From Stomoxys calcitrans (Eukaryota; Arthropoda; Insecta; Diptera; Muscidae), in the NCBI RefSeq assembly GCF_963082655.1, contig NC_081553.1, positions 208,324,435-208,388,434 of the forward strand: a stretch of 64,000 bases of DNA. Direction: 5' to 3'. Under the pieces are notes generated by a model. That model searched no databases and was not told the origin of the DNA. It was given only the letters and a program-made list of their open reading frames with translations. Position numbers and translations under genes: made by a program. This document shows positions 33,700 through 46,650 of this stretch, one piece after another (positions within the stretch are counted from its first letter, which is position 1; each line of letters begins with the position of its first letter).

Positions 33700-36540
33700 G
33701 GCCAAACAGTTGAATAAATTTTAATGTAATTGTCATCAATGGAAAGATATATTTTTTTTTAATTATTTGATTATTAATTATTTGAAAAGAAAAGCCATAA
33801 AAATGAGGAATTAATTTTCAATAAAAGAAGAGGAAGCATATGCACAACAAATTTCTGTTGGTTTTTTTTCTAAGGCATTCATTATGGGAGTGAATGCAAA
33901 GCCATAGTTGGGAGTATTAGTGGTGAGAGTAAGAGAAACGAATGGTGTGAGAGAAAGATTATCACTATTTAGGTGTGAGTGGCATGTAGGTCAGCCAATT
34001 CCTTATGGATGGGCTTTGACATTTGCATTGTTGTTGTTGTTTGTATACGTTTTGCGAGGCTGCACAACAATAGAAAACATTTTTAAACTACAGGTCATAT
34101 GCAGTAGGTAGTATTTATAAAAACGAGTTTGGGGGAAATAATACGGACAAACGGCAGAATGGATTTTAATGAAATTTGCATCAATCGAAAGTTATTTTTT
34201 CTGACATGTGTAGTATGTTTATAAAAATAAATTTTCACTAAAAACCCAAAGCGGCATGTAGCGCGATTTGGTTATATGGGGTCTCGAATGGAAGGCAGAA
34301 CGAATCTGGAATAAAAATATGGCGTTAAGTATCTTAAGGTCATCCTTCTTTTTTAAACCACCTATCATGGCAATGAGGGTTTTATAAGTAGAGTACGAAC
34401 CTTACTATGAAATATGGATTCAACTTTCAGAAAGTTTTGCCCACAAAGGCATTAACGGACATGTAGCCTTACTATGGCAATATGGGGCTCAAATTCAAGA
34501 TATTTGTGAATAGAGTAGGAATTTGACAAAGAAATTTTGGGCCAACAATCTCATTTAACAAGTGGGTGAGAGTCCGCTTCATACCTAATGACATATAGCC
34601 CAATGGTGGCAATATGATATTCAAATGAAGGGTATATGACAAGTCGAACTCGTGCGCTGTAAAGCAAAAGTCGATTGTTTTTTTTCAAAATTTCAAACCC
34701 TGATGAATTCCAACGGCGGTGGTCGAAATATTGGTAAAAATTAAAAATAAAACCATTAAATAAAACAACAACACCTGTTTTTGTAAATTTTTCGATGACC
34801 TCGATCCAAACCAAGAAGACATAGGTACATGACAAGGCTAAAAACATATTACCCAATAATAACATAAATGGGGCATAATTTAAAGAAAAAGGATACGAAT
34901 CCTACAAATAATAAATTGAAATCAAAAAAAAAAAAAAAAAAAAAAACATTTGGCTATGTGCGGCTGCGGCTGCACAATCTTAACTTTCTGAAATATGCAC
35001 TGCATTCAACGGCAATGTATTGGCAAGTTGTGTATGCCAACAATGTGGAGTACATTTGAAGCCAAGATACACCCATGAGACCTACGATAGAAGTTTAGAT
35101 TATAAATATAAGTACATTTGTATTCTGTGTATTGTAGAAGGCCCAGCGGAGCTTGGTTGTGTGGGCTACTAAACCTTAAAATGCCCTGCAGGGCTCTTTA
35201 TTTGCAAATTTTTTTTCTCATTTTATTCTATGTTGAAAAATTTTTAAGATACCTATATTTTTGAAATTGTTAATTATTTTTTTTTTATTTTCGAAGTGTT
35301 TGGGTTTTTTATCTTGTCTCAATTACAATTTACTTTGAATATTTTAAATGGTATTGATCCCCAACCTTCCAAATTAATTTCTTTATTACAACAGTCATTG
35401 TCATAATAAATGACTATGTAAATAAGTACATATCATATCGATTTGCTTATGAGGAGAAGGCGGAACATAATAATAAAACGCATTTCAAATTTTAAATTCC
35501 CTCCATTTTTGTTGTTATAATTTATGATAATTGCCTGTAATCGTAATTAGTAATTGAATTTTATTTTTTGTAATTTAAATACATTGCTGCATTTGATGGA
35601 ATGAGTGTGTGTGTGTGAGCTTTCTTTGCTGCTGCTGCTGTTGGGGTGGGTATTCATTTATGTCGAATGTCATGCACTACTCACATAAATAAGCGAAAGT
35701 ATATAAAATATTCTCAAAGACTAAACCAAACACCACGTAGCAATTATGATATTGAGCGCCAACCTTGGAGAGCATATCATCAAAGTCAACAGCAGCAACA
35801 ACAACTACAGCAACAATAAGACTAACGACAACATCACTAAAAAACACCTCAACCCAAACTAAACCTTTTAATTACGTGCATACGAGTATATTCATACGTG
35901 TAAAAAGATGCTTTGTGGTCTTGTTGGTGATCTAATTTTTTTCCAACAATTTCTTTGAAATGTTTCTGTTTTTTTTTTAGTTTGCTATCGTCTTGGGATT
36001 CAAATGAAAATTAATTTGCTTGAAAGGTAAAATATAATGGTACCGTATACGAATGCTTATATGTACTCACACACACATTGTCAGAGGGGGAAGGAATAAG
36101 GCAGGTTCTTTGTAAAACAAAGATTGGAAACATACTCACTTCGTAGTGTATGTGAAAGTTTTCTTGAGTTTAATTTAACTAAGATTTCTTTGACTGTTAG
36201 AAGATTCATATCTGCATAGTTGAGTTAGTATTAAAAATTTTATCTTCACCAAAAAAGAAAAACTTTTCTGGTTGAGTAACATTTCCTATAAGTGTTGGTA
36301 CTTTATTTGCCGAGTACAATAATCAGATTTTCTTGGTATTCTTCTGCTTTGCATAGTTGGCCAAAGCCACAATAAAATGAATGAAAACCAAGAATTGAAT
36401 TTAGTTTTAAGAATTTGCCTTTGTATGTATTGGTAGTTTCATCTTGCTTCGCTTTCTTCATAATAAATATTGTACAACATGATAACATTTCTGAAAAATC
36501 TATGTTGAAAAGAATTACAAGGTTTAATATCGTATGCTAT
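33700..36540. other. No gene; repeat C fragment and A-run inside
   Basis: 34120-34660 has repeat C phrases ('gggtctcgaatggaaggcag', 'ggcaatatggggctcaaatt'). An uninterrupted run of 23 A stands at 34924-34946. CAACAA and GT tracts at 35600-35830. Nothing coding is recognisable. Confidence 0.45.
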
Positions 36541-36552
36541 ATAAGCTGTAAT

Positions 36553-36600
36553 ATACAGTCGGATCTCGATTATCCGGAAACTTCCATTACCGGGATAGAT
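36553..36600 (+). mobile_element. Single pogo/Tigger-like terminal repeat
   Basis: 'cagtcggatctcgattatcc' resembles the CAG...TCGATTATCCG ends of pogo-type elements. No partner terminus or transposase nearby. Confidence 0.3.
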
Positions 36601-36837
36601 CAGATATTATTGAGTTTTTGTGATTGCTATCATTATTTTAATAACAAAATGAAAATCAATCGATTTTGAAGTTTTTCCCTTCATCCCTCAGCTGACCTTG
36701 TAGTTGGCAAAAAGTTTGTCGAAAATGTAATAAATTTATTTCAAGGGAAAACCTGGGTTGAAAAGAGTTTTGCTGATTTTAATCCGCCCCATGCCACTGT
36801 GGACATACACCTAAGGAAAAACTAAGCAATAAGAACA

Positions 36838-38356
36838 AGTAAAAAGGCATTAAGTTCGGCCGGGCCGAACTTTGGATACCCTCCACCTCCGGTATATATG
36901 CAAAATTCCTTTCGTCACCATCCGGTTAAAAATTTTATAACTTATGCCCCCAAATTCGGCACGGACATTGAGTGGTCTAGTAAATATAAGTCACTGTTCA
37001 ATTTTGTAGAACGAAATATGGGCCTTTTTGGCCGCTATATCCAAATATAAACCGGTCTGAATCATATAGGACACGGATGTCGAAAAGCCTAACATAAGTC
37101 ACTTTGTCAAATTTCAACGAAATTGGATAATAAATGCGTCAAGGCTTTAAATCGAGAGATCGTTCTATATGGCACCTATAACCAAATCTGGACCGATCTG
37201 GACCAAATTAAACAAGGATATAATAATCATCCACTACTGTATCCGTAGTTATGTCATAATAGGGGCTGGTCTCGATCATATTTTATTCAGGTCCCAAGAA
37301 CTCATATACAAGTAAAATTTTCAGATAATAAATCAGCTTTTTATGGGATTAAGACACTAAATTGGAAAATCGGTCTATATGACAGCTATATCTATATAGT
37401 CTGATCTGACTCATATGTGGGTCGGATGTCGGGAGGCTATTTCAAATTTCGACAAAATCGGGTATTAAATAAAGCTTTTATGAGCTTCAGATCCTTAATC
37501 GGCATATCGGACTATATGTCAGCTATATCTAAATACATTCCAATATTTACTATATTTGGGTCAAATGTCTCAAAACAACTCACTGTTTCAAATTTCAGCG
37601 ACATCGGGTAATAAATAAAGCTATTGGGCTTCAGACCCTTATCGGCAGATCGGTTTTTTGGCAGCTATTTCTATATATAGTCCGATCAGAACCATAATTA
37701 GGTCGCATGTTGGGAGGCCTAAAAATATTCAGTGGTTTAAATTTCAGCGAAATCGGTTAAAAAATAAAGCTTTTATGGGCTTCAGACCCTTTATCGGAAG
37801 ATCGCTCTATATGGCAGGTATATCTAAATAAGCCCGATCTGAACCTTAATTATGTCAGATGTCAGATGACTTTAAATATCCCACTGTTTCAAATTTCAGC
37901 GCAATCGAGTAATAAATAAAGCTTTTATGGGATTCAGACCATATATCGACAGATCGGTTTATATAGCAGCTATTTCTAAATATGTTTTAAATTTCGAAAT
38001 CGGATTAAATATAAAGCATTTATGGGCATTAGACCCTTTAACGGCAGATCAGTCTATATAGCAGCTATATCCAGTCTATATAGCAGCTATATCCTATATC
38101 CGATTGGGCCTGTTCAAGAACTTAACCAGCGCGCATCAAAAAGGCGTATCTGTGCCAAATTGCAGCTCAATATCTGAATTTTTGCAGGCTGTTTTGATTA
38201 CAACAGACGGACGGACAGACACACGGACATTTTTAAATCGTCTTAGAATTTTACAACGATCCGAAATATATATACTTTGTAGGGTCGGAAATTGATATTT
38301 CGATGTATTGTAAACGGAATGACTAAATAAATATCCTACAGTAGTGGGTATAAAAA
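36838..38356 (-). repeat. Repeat A, complete, both termini
   Basis: Left end 'aagtaaaaaggcattaag' with 'cggccgggccga' and 'ataccctccacctcc'. Right end 'ttgtaaacggaatgac' with 'cagtagtgggtataaaaatt'. About seven internal units of ~160-190 bases with 'gcagctatatctaaatat' and 'ttcaaatttcagcgaaatcg' variants. The best full copy in the window. Confidence 0.85.
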
Positions 38357-38499
38357 TTTATAAGAGAGATGAAACTATTGTTGAAGTGCTCGCCATAAAG
38401 CAGTTTGTTATGCCGTGATGAAGGAGTAATAGATGGCCAAAGGAGAGGCTAACTGCATTATTGTGTGCTAATGCTGCTGGTACTGTCAAGCGCTGTCCG

Positions 38500-39177
38500 A
38501 TGCAATTTTAAGCTCAATAATAATAAAGTATATTGTCTTTACATTCTGAGCCGATCTAGCCATGCCCGTCCGTCCGTCGAATTCACGATAATGTTTGAAC
38601 AAATAAAGTTATCTGCTCGCTATTTCGCACCCATACTTCTTATCGATATAGGTCGTTGGGTTCATGTTTGAATATCACCCTCAAACAAACGGACCCCATT
38701 TTAGACTTCTTGACCGCTTTGAAACTTAAATTTTCATCCGAAATGTCTGAAATTTGGCACAAGGACTTGTGATATGACTTCCCATATCCGTGCCAAGTAT
38801 GATTCTAATCGGTTGAAAGACTGATATAGCACTCCTATAAATTAATTACGGGATTTGACTTATTGAGCTCCTGAAGGCTTTCAATTTTCAACTGGTTTGG
38901 CCGAAATTGGGTAAAAGGACTTCTGTTTTGACTTCCAACAATAGTGTCGAGTATGATCCGATTTGGTTTAAAAACTGATATAGCCCACATATAAACCCAT
39001 TCCCATATTCGATTTCTTGAGTCCTAGGTGCCAAAATTACCATCCGATTTGGTTGAAAGTTGGCCCAAGAACTTTCTTCTGACTTCCAACATTCGTGCAT
39101 AGTATTATCCGAATCGGTATAAAGAATGATACAGCCTCTATATAAACCTAGCCCCCTAGCCTCTAGAAGCCTTAATT
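38500..39177 (+). repeat. Repeat A subfamily fragment
   Basis: 'ctgagccgatctagccatgc', 'ttggcacaaggacttgtgat' and 'gacttccaacattcgtgca' units in forward order, ending where the MITE at 39178 begins. Confidence 0.7.
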
Positions 39178-39457
39178 TACACTCATTGAAAAAAGTTTGA
39201 AACTAGCAAACACTGTCTGCTTAATATTAGTAGTTAATTTTGCAGCAATTGTAGCAGTAGTTCTTCTATTACAGCAGTAGTACTGCAACTTTAGAGTAAC
39301 GGGCTTTTTGCTGAAAATGAAAATAGAAGAAAAAAATAGCAGTAAGATATGTTTGCTGAAACAGCAGTAAAGTCTGCTTCCCCATTTTCAGTGCACAAAA
39401 ACTGCTGTTTTAGCAAACATTTTTGCTGTTTTGAATAACAAATTTGGTTGAGTGTAC
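39178..39457. mobile_element. TIR element, ~280 bp, inside repeat A
   Basis: Ends 'tacactcattgaaaaaagtt' and the complement of 'tacactcaaccaaatttgtt'. The interior is rich in AGCAGTA and its complement, forming secondary inverted repeats ('gctgaaacagcagtaaa', 'tttttgctgttttgaa'). No coding sequence. Confidence 0.6.
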
Positions 39458-39459
39458 AT

Positions 39460-39860
39460 ACAAATCTGGCACGATCTATGTCAAATAAAACAAGGATGTC
39501 GAAGGCCCTAACATAATTTCAAATGACCCAAAATTTCAGAGAAATCGGGCAATAAATGCGCCTTTTATGGGGCTAAAACCTTAAATCGATAAATCGGTGT
39601 ATAAGGCAAATATACCCAAGTCTGCACCGATCTGAGGCAAATTGGACAAGAATATCGAAGTACCTAAAGTAACTCTCTGTCCCAAATTTCTGCGAAATGG
39701 GGTAATAAATGCAACTTTTATGGGTTTCAGACCCTAAATCGGCCGATCGATCTATATGACATCTATGTCTAAAAAAGGACGATCTCAACCATATTTAGGC
39801 CTGATGTAGGGCGCTTAAAACAACTATTTCAAGTTTCAGCAAAAATCTACCATATATAGA
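39460..39860 (-). repeat. Repeat A fragment, opposite orientation
   Basis: 'gggctaaaaccttaaatcga' and 'tctgcaccgatctgaggcaa' units, reverse to the fragment on the other side of the MITE, so two elements met here. Confidence 0.6.
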
Positions 39861-42748
39861 TATTTGTTCCGATTCTTCAGGTTTTACTTATGAGGTCTCT
39901 TCGAGATTAGGTTATTTTGTTAAGACCTTTTTCGCCTTTTCTTTGAATTTTCTGGTGACGAATTTGTTGAGTCTTGTAGTGATAATTACACACATCAATC
40001 GAGCATACAAACATGATTGATTTTTATATGCTTGAACATAACTTATAAGTAAATGAGTTGTTATTTTACATTTTTTCTAATTTACTAAAAAGATTTATGA
40101 ACAGAAACTAATCATATACCTTTTGGATTAACTCTTTTCCTCTTGCGGGTGAGCTATTTTCTCCTTTCATAACTGTTAAAAAAGAAACCAAATGATTTTG
40201 GTTTCTTTTTTAAGAGGAAGAGAGAGAGAGAGGGGAGAGAAGAGTTTAGACTAACAACGAAAAAATAAAACGGGCAAGAGTGTGCAGAATAAATAGTATC
40301 TAAAGTTTTAAAACAGGTTTTTATGCTGAAACCACAACAAAAACAAGAAAAACAGCAAGAGAAACCACAGGATATTTTATGGCAGCACAAAACTGTCAGG
40401 CGGATGTCTTTACAACGGGGAAAGATAAACACATCTATACAGACATACACAAAAATATAGCAGCTATAAAACTGGTCTAAAACAGAAAGACACCATTACT
40501 CTTTTTTTTTTTGTTAACTGGGCAAAAAGCAGGATTTTTCACCAGCCGTTCAACCATCGAGCAGCCAGTGGCCAGTAGCCGCCAGCCACATGTTCTTGTT
40601 TTCTTAATTTTTTTTACTTGCTCTTTGGTTTTCTTGTTGTTGTTGCAGTTTTTTTAAGCCGACAAACTTAGCCAACCATAAAGACAGCTGAAATTTTTTG
40701 ACTTTAAGCAGCAGCTCAAAACAATTGAACTTTACACACACTGCTACAAATGTACAAAAAAACTTGTTTTTTCTTTATCGTTCATAACTCTGAACTTTTT
40801 GTTTTCTTTCCAAAAATAAAAGCGAGAGAAGGAAATGTGTATTTATTTAACTGTTCACCCTGAATGTGACCGATCGTCATATTTGTGACTGATGTAAAAA
40901 CAAAAATTGCCGGTACTTACAACATTGTTGTGCAGATGTTGATGTTACACAGATGACCTATACATTTTGTACGCATAAAATACCTTTATACATGTGTTTT
41001 TGTGCATGTGTTTGTCGTGTGTCGAACTCTTGCCATTTATTCCACTGAGGTATAGCCTCTCATATTACTCTCTCAATTTGCATTGTTAATAGCTTTTCTG
41101 TTTGCATTTATCTTTCTTTAATTTTTGAATTAACCAAACTTACTGAAATGCATTTTGTCAGGGTCGTTATTATATTTTAAAGATTTTTTTGAGCTTTTTT
41201 TTTTGCTTTTGAGCATTTCAAAAGTTTTTAATCAAACATTTTTAAATTGCAAAATACACAAAAAATAACTGTCCAACACTGTTCATTGTTGGATAAAACA
41301 AAACGTTTAGTGGCCACATGAACATTAAGAAAGTCAATATGTGCTGGCTTCTTTCCTCCGTGTTTTTTTTTCAGAATAACTTCAAATCTCATTTTTAAAC
41401 CCCCTACATGGCAAGGGGTAAAAAATACAGCAAAAACCCTAATTAATAAGTATTGCCATTTAGCCAAATACGTTTTAGAACAGAGTTAGTTGCAAGTTGA
41501 ACTATAGCAACGATTAACTTATTCAACCATGGCCGCTGTTTTTAGTATTTATTATCAGTGAAATAGAGTGGAATTAAAAAAATAAAATACAACACGCACA
41601 TGACACACAATCATTGTAGCTGTTTATTGACGCATTTACCACATTTATTTCTATACATTATGTTAGCTATTCTGAATATTGATATCTTCTTTGCCTATAA
41701 ACAGTACTTACTCTAAAATGCCGCTTTGTGGAATGGCTCTATGTATGAATTCACACTATGATTCATCATCATACGACACTTCTGTTCGTGATAGCATGTC
41801 TGTTGTTGTTGTTTTTCTTCTCTTCATAATGAATGTATCAGTTGATGTTGGCTCTTGCATTTCTGTGAGTGAATTGCTCTCTCACTGATCAATGACCGGG
41901 CAAAAGAGACCGGGTTATATGTAAACAATAACAAAAATTTTGAGCATTAGATGAAAACCGGTATTAGAAGAGAGAAACAAATGTACGTACATACATTCAT
42001 ACATACAGACATGTGAAATTATAAATTTATGTAGGTAGGTAGGTATATATATGTTGTATAAATTTTTGGCTAGTCACATAACCAAAAAGATAAACATTTA
42101 CATTTATGGTGTGAGGTACAATATAATTATTCACAAATCAAGATCGAAATAACTCAAATAACATATCAATCGGATGGTATTAATGAATCAATTAGAGTAA
42201 GCAGAGTTGCCATGCCACATTATACTTAAAGCCATTACTACCATCAATTAGAAAAAGAAGCAAAACCTACATTGCTCCCCTCTCTCTCTCTTTCGTCGAC
42301 GTTTGCTAATCAGTGCTGGTAATTTTGATTGTTCGTTTGTTGTTATTGTGCCAATGTTAATATTTTGGCAAAGTATTACACAGTAACGAAAAAAAAATAT
42401 TCCAAACTTTTTTTCTACTTTTGGAACGAAAGTAAAAAAGAAAATAATAGCTAGCTATTGCTTGACTAATTAGTAAAACAAATTGTTTTGTTGTTGTTGA
42501 GTGTTTGCTTTAACACAACCAATCGCTACTTTGTTGTGAACAATAAATTGTTTTATGCTATTCCCTAAATGCTTAAATGTTTACGAATGTTACAGTTGTA
42601 TGTTCATAGTTTAAGAAACTTTTGGCTTCCCCATCTCTGATTTGCTATATAAAAAAGATTGGGCAAAAACTAATAAAAGCTCCAGCCATACTTAATGCAT
42701 ATAACGTATTGGAGTTCCTTGACCGATTTCTAATTGTGAGCAGAAACT
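39861..42748. other. No gene; low-copy DNA with microsatellites
   Basis: (AG)n at 40215-40245, GTAG run near 42032, CT run near 42280. CAGCCAGTGG-type motifs at 40555-40590 resemble those at 10800. Frames here are short and without motifs. Confidence 0.4.
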
Positions 42749-42749
42749 A

Positions 42750-42900
42750 AAGGGTGATTTAATATTAAGGGCCGCTGTTGATTTTGAATAACTTTAATGC
42801 GTTGCTCACACAATCGATTCCATGTTCAAATTAAATAAGTCTGTAATTGAGAAATGTCAAATGAAATGCAGAATAAACTTGACGTTTAGGTGTGGTTTAC
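42750..42900 (-). mobile_element. Truncated TIR element related to the one at 43282
   Basis: Begins after TA with 'aagggtgatttaatattaag' and 'ttgattttgaataactt', and includes 'atgtcaaatgaaatgcagaa', the complement of sequence in the 43282 copy. The other end is missing. Confidence 0.65.
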
Positions 42901-43281
42901 ATTAAATTTAAAATTTAGAATTTTAAAAAATTGTACATATCGAATAAGAATGGCACCATTCAGGCTGCGATTCCGATCGGTTTATGCAGGGTAGCGAAAA
43001 AGTTCGCTCTGGTATATCTGCCAAACTCCAAATGACGTCTATATGAAATGTTATTTGTTTTATTGACAGCTCAAAATCATGTTATAAAAATAATGTTATT
43101 CGTGGTGGAGTTCAAGTGTAATAATAATAATAGGAAAATCACAAACGGCTTTTGTTGGCGAACTCAAACCCTTAAAAGTGAACAAAATGTTGGTGTATCG
43201 CAACATAAATAGTTATAATAATATATTGCAACCACACGTGTAATGGTTTGACAAGCATGTGCCGAGCAAATATAGAGCATA

Positions 43282-43452
43282 AAGGGTGGTTATATTTTAA
43301 GGGCCAATGTTCAATCTGAATGTCAAGTTATTTTCTGCATTTCATTTGACATTTCGCTGTTTCAGCCTAACTGAATTGGAACGATAGAAGATACAAAATC
43401 GATCAACAAGTTATTCAAAATCAACATCGGCCTTTAAAATTTAACCACCCTT
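43282..43452 (+). mobile_element. 171-bp MITE with ~31-bp terminal repeats and TA duplication
   Basis: Left 'aagggtggttatattttaag', right complement 'aagggtggttaaattttaaa', TA at 43280-43281 and 43453-43454. The first bases equal the tip of the DD41D element at 24221 (aagggtg), suggesting a related transposase mobilised it. Confidence 0.8.
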
Positions 43453-43454
43453 TA

Positions 43455-44864
43455 CAAGCAGATATTTATGTATACGAATGTATATCCCATATAAGCATAT
43501 CGCTTTAAGTCTTATATATCCCGGCTGGCAATCCATAGGCTTTTGCTGTCTGCTAATACTTTAACTCAGTTATTGCTAGTTTAACCTCATTCTTTGGTTT
43601 GTGACAAACTACTTGCTAACGTCAAATTTTAAATCCACCTTGTTTTTTTTGTATCCGCCTACAATTTAATTTCGCATGAAATTATATTCATCGACTAAGG
43701 GTTTGATTGTATTTTATTTTTCGAAAATGCAAATGTAATGTTAAAAAATTCTAAGAAATATGGTAAATTGACGATTTCCATCAATTTTACATAAAATTAT
43801 CATCGAAGTTGTAAAAAATGTAGGAAAAATAAAACAAAAATTCTCTTGCAACTACCCACCGTTCACGTCATAATTGCCTTTAACAGTCTCTTGGCATTTC
43901 TTCGGTAGGCCTATAGAGACAGTGTTTGGCCAAACTGTTGTTTCACTTCATGCGCAAGTTATACAGTTTTTATTGCGTAATAATTTTTTTTGGGAAGTAT
44001 TAAAAAGTCGATAAAGGCTTTTGCCATAGCGGATTTCTTCAGATGACGCACAAATGCAACAAATTTATTTTCAAAGAAAGAATAAATACATATCTACTTA
44101 TCTTTTTGAGCATTTTTTGCGTTTTAAGTACTTTTACATTCATAGTAAATCGACTTTTCATAATATTATAGCTGCGTATTATATATGCAATTATGTTGCC
44201 AGAACAAAATATTAGCGACTTTAAATTAGGTTGAAAGTCCAGTTCTAAAAATGAGACATTAGGTGCTCACTAAAAAAAGAAAAAATACTAAATTGATTAA
44301 TACAGCTGTGTCTGAAAGGGATGATTATTATGAACATAGAAAAGAATCGGGTATCAAATTGCGGATTTTCAATTATTGAAATGTTTAATTTTCTCTATCC
44401 CTCTCTTTCTCTGCTACAGCCTTCTGCTGAGTAATTATATACCAAAAGATGTAAAATGCAATTTTTTAAATATATCAACTAAACTACTGTCATTCCTGGA
44501 TCAGCTGTTGTCTTGAGTAGTTTTCCCATGGTGTTGACTTTCTAAAATAAATGTGCTGTGTTTTCAGAAACACGAAGGAGTTAGTTCCACATAGTTCTTT
44601 GTACATTAAGTAGGGGTTCAAAGCTATTGTAACTCCGCAATAGACTTGTCTGCAACTGTTTCGTTTATATGTTTGTGCACACTTGCAAACATATAAACCA
44701 CCAAAAATATAAGTATGTAGGTACGTACATACTAATGCATACATACATGAGTATGGGGTTCTTTTAAGGGACAATGACATTGTTACTCACTCTAGTAGCT
44801 TGACGGAAAAAATCAGGCAACCATCAAACATCTGGGAAATATGAAAACTTGCTACGCTACGTAC
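43455..44864. other. No gene recognised
   Basis: AT-rich low-copy DNA. The 44490-44780 minus frame (96 residues) has no motif and overlaps simple ATACAT sequence. Confidence 0.4.
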
Positions 44865-45121
44865 GGACGGGTCCGTGTGACACAAAAAGCAACAGCAGCA
44901 ATCAAAAACAAAAAAGTAACACAAAAAAATACATAAATAACGCGAGAAGGAGCAGGGCAGCAGCAGGGTTTTCGTTCATACCATTTGTCCTATACATTTG
45001 CTGAATGTTGTCTTCCTACCGTCGCTTGCCTACCTTCGCTACTGCGTGCGACACTCCAAACAGCGTGGTGGCGTCAAGTTAAAGTTATCGTCCATAACAA
45101 TGGAGCAAGCAAACAACTGTA
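44865..45121 (+). other. Possible 5' non-coding exon/promoter block, unproven
   Basis: A non-repetitive, GC-richer stretch in AT-rich surroundings, with CAG/CAA triplets typical of fly 5' UTRs. It ends at TGTA|GTGAGT, a strong donor match. A short ATG frame at 45100 (MEQANNC...) runs across the donor. If spliced to the kinase exon the phase does not match, so this would be 5' UTR with a uORF and translation would start later. Only composition and a donor support it. Confidence 0.2.
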
Positions 45122-45289
45122 GTGAGTCATCAAAAAGTTCGAAAAAGAAGAAATAAAGTGGATAAAAACGTTTTGTAGTGAGGTAGCAGCATTTGAACTG
45201 AACCTAAAATGAAACTACCACAACAATCTGGATGAATTCATAGAAAGAGAGCAAGAGTAGCATAGTGTAACAAAGATTACGAGCATGGT

Positions 45290-45590
45290 TGCCGCTTTAA
45301 TTTTTAAATCTACCATCATGGAATGGTGGGGTATACTAATCAAGTCATTCCGTTTGAAATATTGATATACAACCCCATAATGTATATATATTCTTGATCG
45401 TCTTGACATTCTAAGTCGATCTAGTAATGTCTGGCAGTCCGTCTGCCGAAATCACTATAGTTGTCGAACAAATAAAGTTTGAAAGTTTGCACAGATATTT
45501 CTTATTGATGTAGGTCGTTGGGGGTTGCAAATCGGATTCAGATTTTGAATAGCTCCCATATAGCTGTTAGTAGAATCATGTACTTTAAAC
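45290..45590 (+). repeat. Repeat A left-end fragment
   Basis: Worn 'accatcatggaatggtgggg', 'gtcattccgtttgaaatatt' and 'tatatattcttgatcgtctt' in the family order. Confidence 0.7.
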
Positions 45591-45689
45591 AGAGCCATCG
45601 GTTTGATGTTTAATTTAGTAAAATTCCATACTTCATTTTTTTTCGGAGGGAGGTATACAAATTTAGCAATCCCGTTTGTACCACCGCAA

Positions 45690-46340
45690 AAACTTGGTTC
45701 CTACACAGAAAAATATTTGGCCAACATTTAAGATTTTTCCACATTTGTACGATTTTCGCAATGAAAATGAGCCAAAGGTCACAAACTTTAAAATAAAGAT
45801 GCTGTCTTCAAATTTAATTTCCTACTTACCAACGGACACGGCCATCCGTTTCAAATTTCGATTGTTGATGTTTCTTATTTTACTACATAGATGACTGCCA
45901 ATTATTATTTTCAAAATTGTTTTTAAACTTAGCATCTTAACCTCAAAAAACAACATTTAAAGACGCTCCTATTTCTAAGGTTATTTTACGTCTTTAACTA
46001 AGGTGCACTATTGACTTGTCCCAATGTCAACATCTTAACTTTTAACGAAATTTTAACCTTCATTCCAGATTTTTATCTCTAATAACAAGACGCAAATTTA
46101 AGGATCTTTTAACTAAGGTGCACTATTGACTTGTCCCAATGTCAACATCTTAACTTTTAACGAAATTTTAACCTTCATTCCAGATTTTTATCTCTAATAA
46201 CAAGACGCAAATTTAAGGATCTTTTAACCTATCATTTAAAATAAAAATCCTTAACATAAAGGAAAATTCTTTTACCAAAGAAAATGTTAACTTAAAAAAT
46301 TGATAAATTGATCATCTTTGAATAAAGTGTGCTTATCATT
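45690..46340. repeat. Repeat E copy with a perfect 115-bp tandem duplication
   Basis: Repeat E phrases throughout. 45996-46110 and 46111-46225 are identical by eye ('aactaaggtgcactattgac' onward), so the duplication is recent compared with the copy around it. Confidence 0.75.
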
Positions 46341-46394
46341 AGCTCGAATCTTAGGAAAAGTTAGGACAAAAAATGATTCTCACAGAGTATATAC

Positions 46395-46650
46395 ATATAG
46401 GGTTTTCTGATAAGGACTTGATAATTTTTTTTCAAAAACGTTATTATTTGAAGTACAATTAAAACATTTATAACAGGAACTTGATTTCGTTCATATGGCC
46501 ACCGCGGCAAGTTGCGTCTGTCAATATGTTGGTCCCAATTTTCGATCACTCTGCCACACATTTCAGCCGAAATGGTTGCTCTTTCCTGTCCAATGTTGGC
46601 TCTCTTCCAACGTCGCAGGCTTCTTGCCATGACTTGAAGTAGCCCCAAAG
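46395..46650 (-). pseudogene. Tc1/mariner transposase C-terminal relic
   Basis: The minus strand reads ANIGQERATISAEMCGRVIE then NWDQHIDRR...PYERNQVPVINV, like the 'I...ERVIENWVQRIDRC' tail of mariner-type transposases, followed by a putative end 'gggttttctgataagg'. Only the tail remains. Confidence 0.55.
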
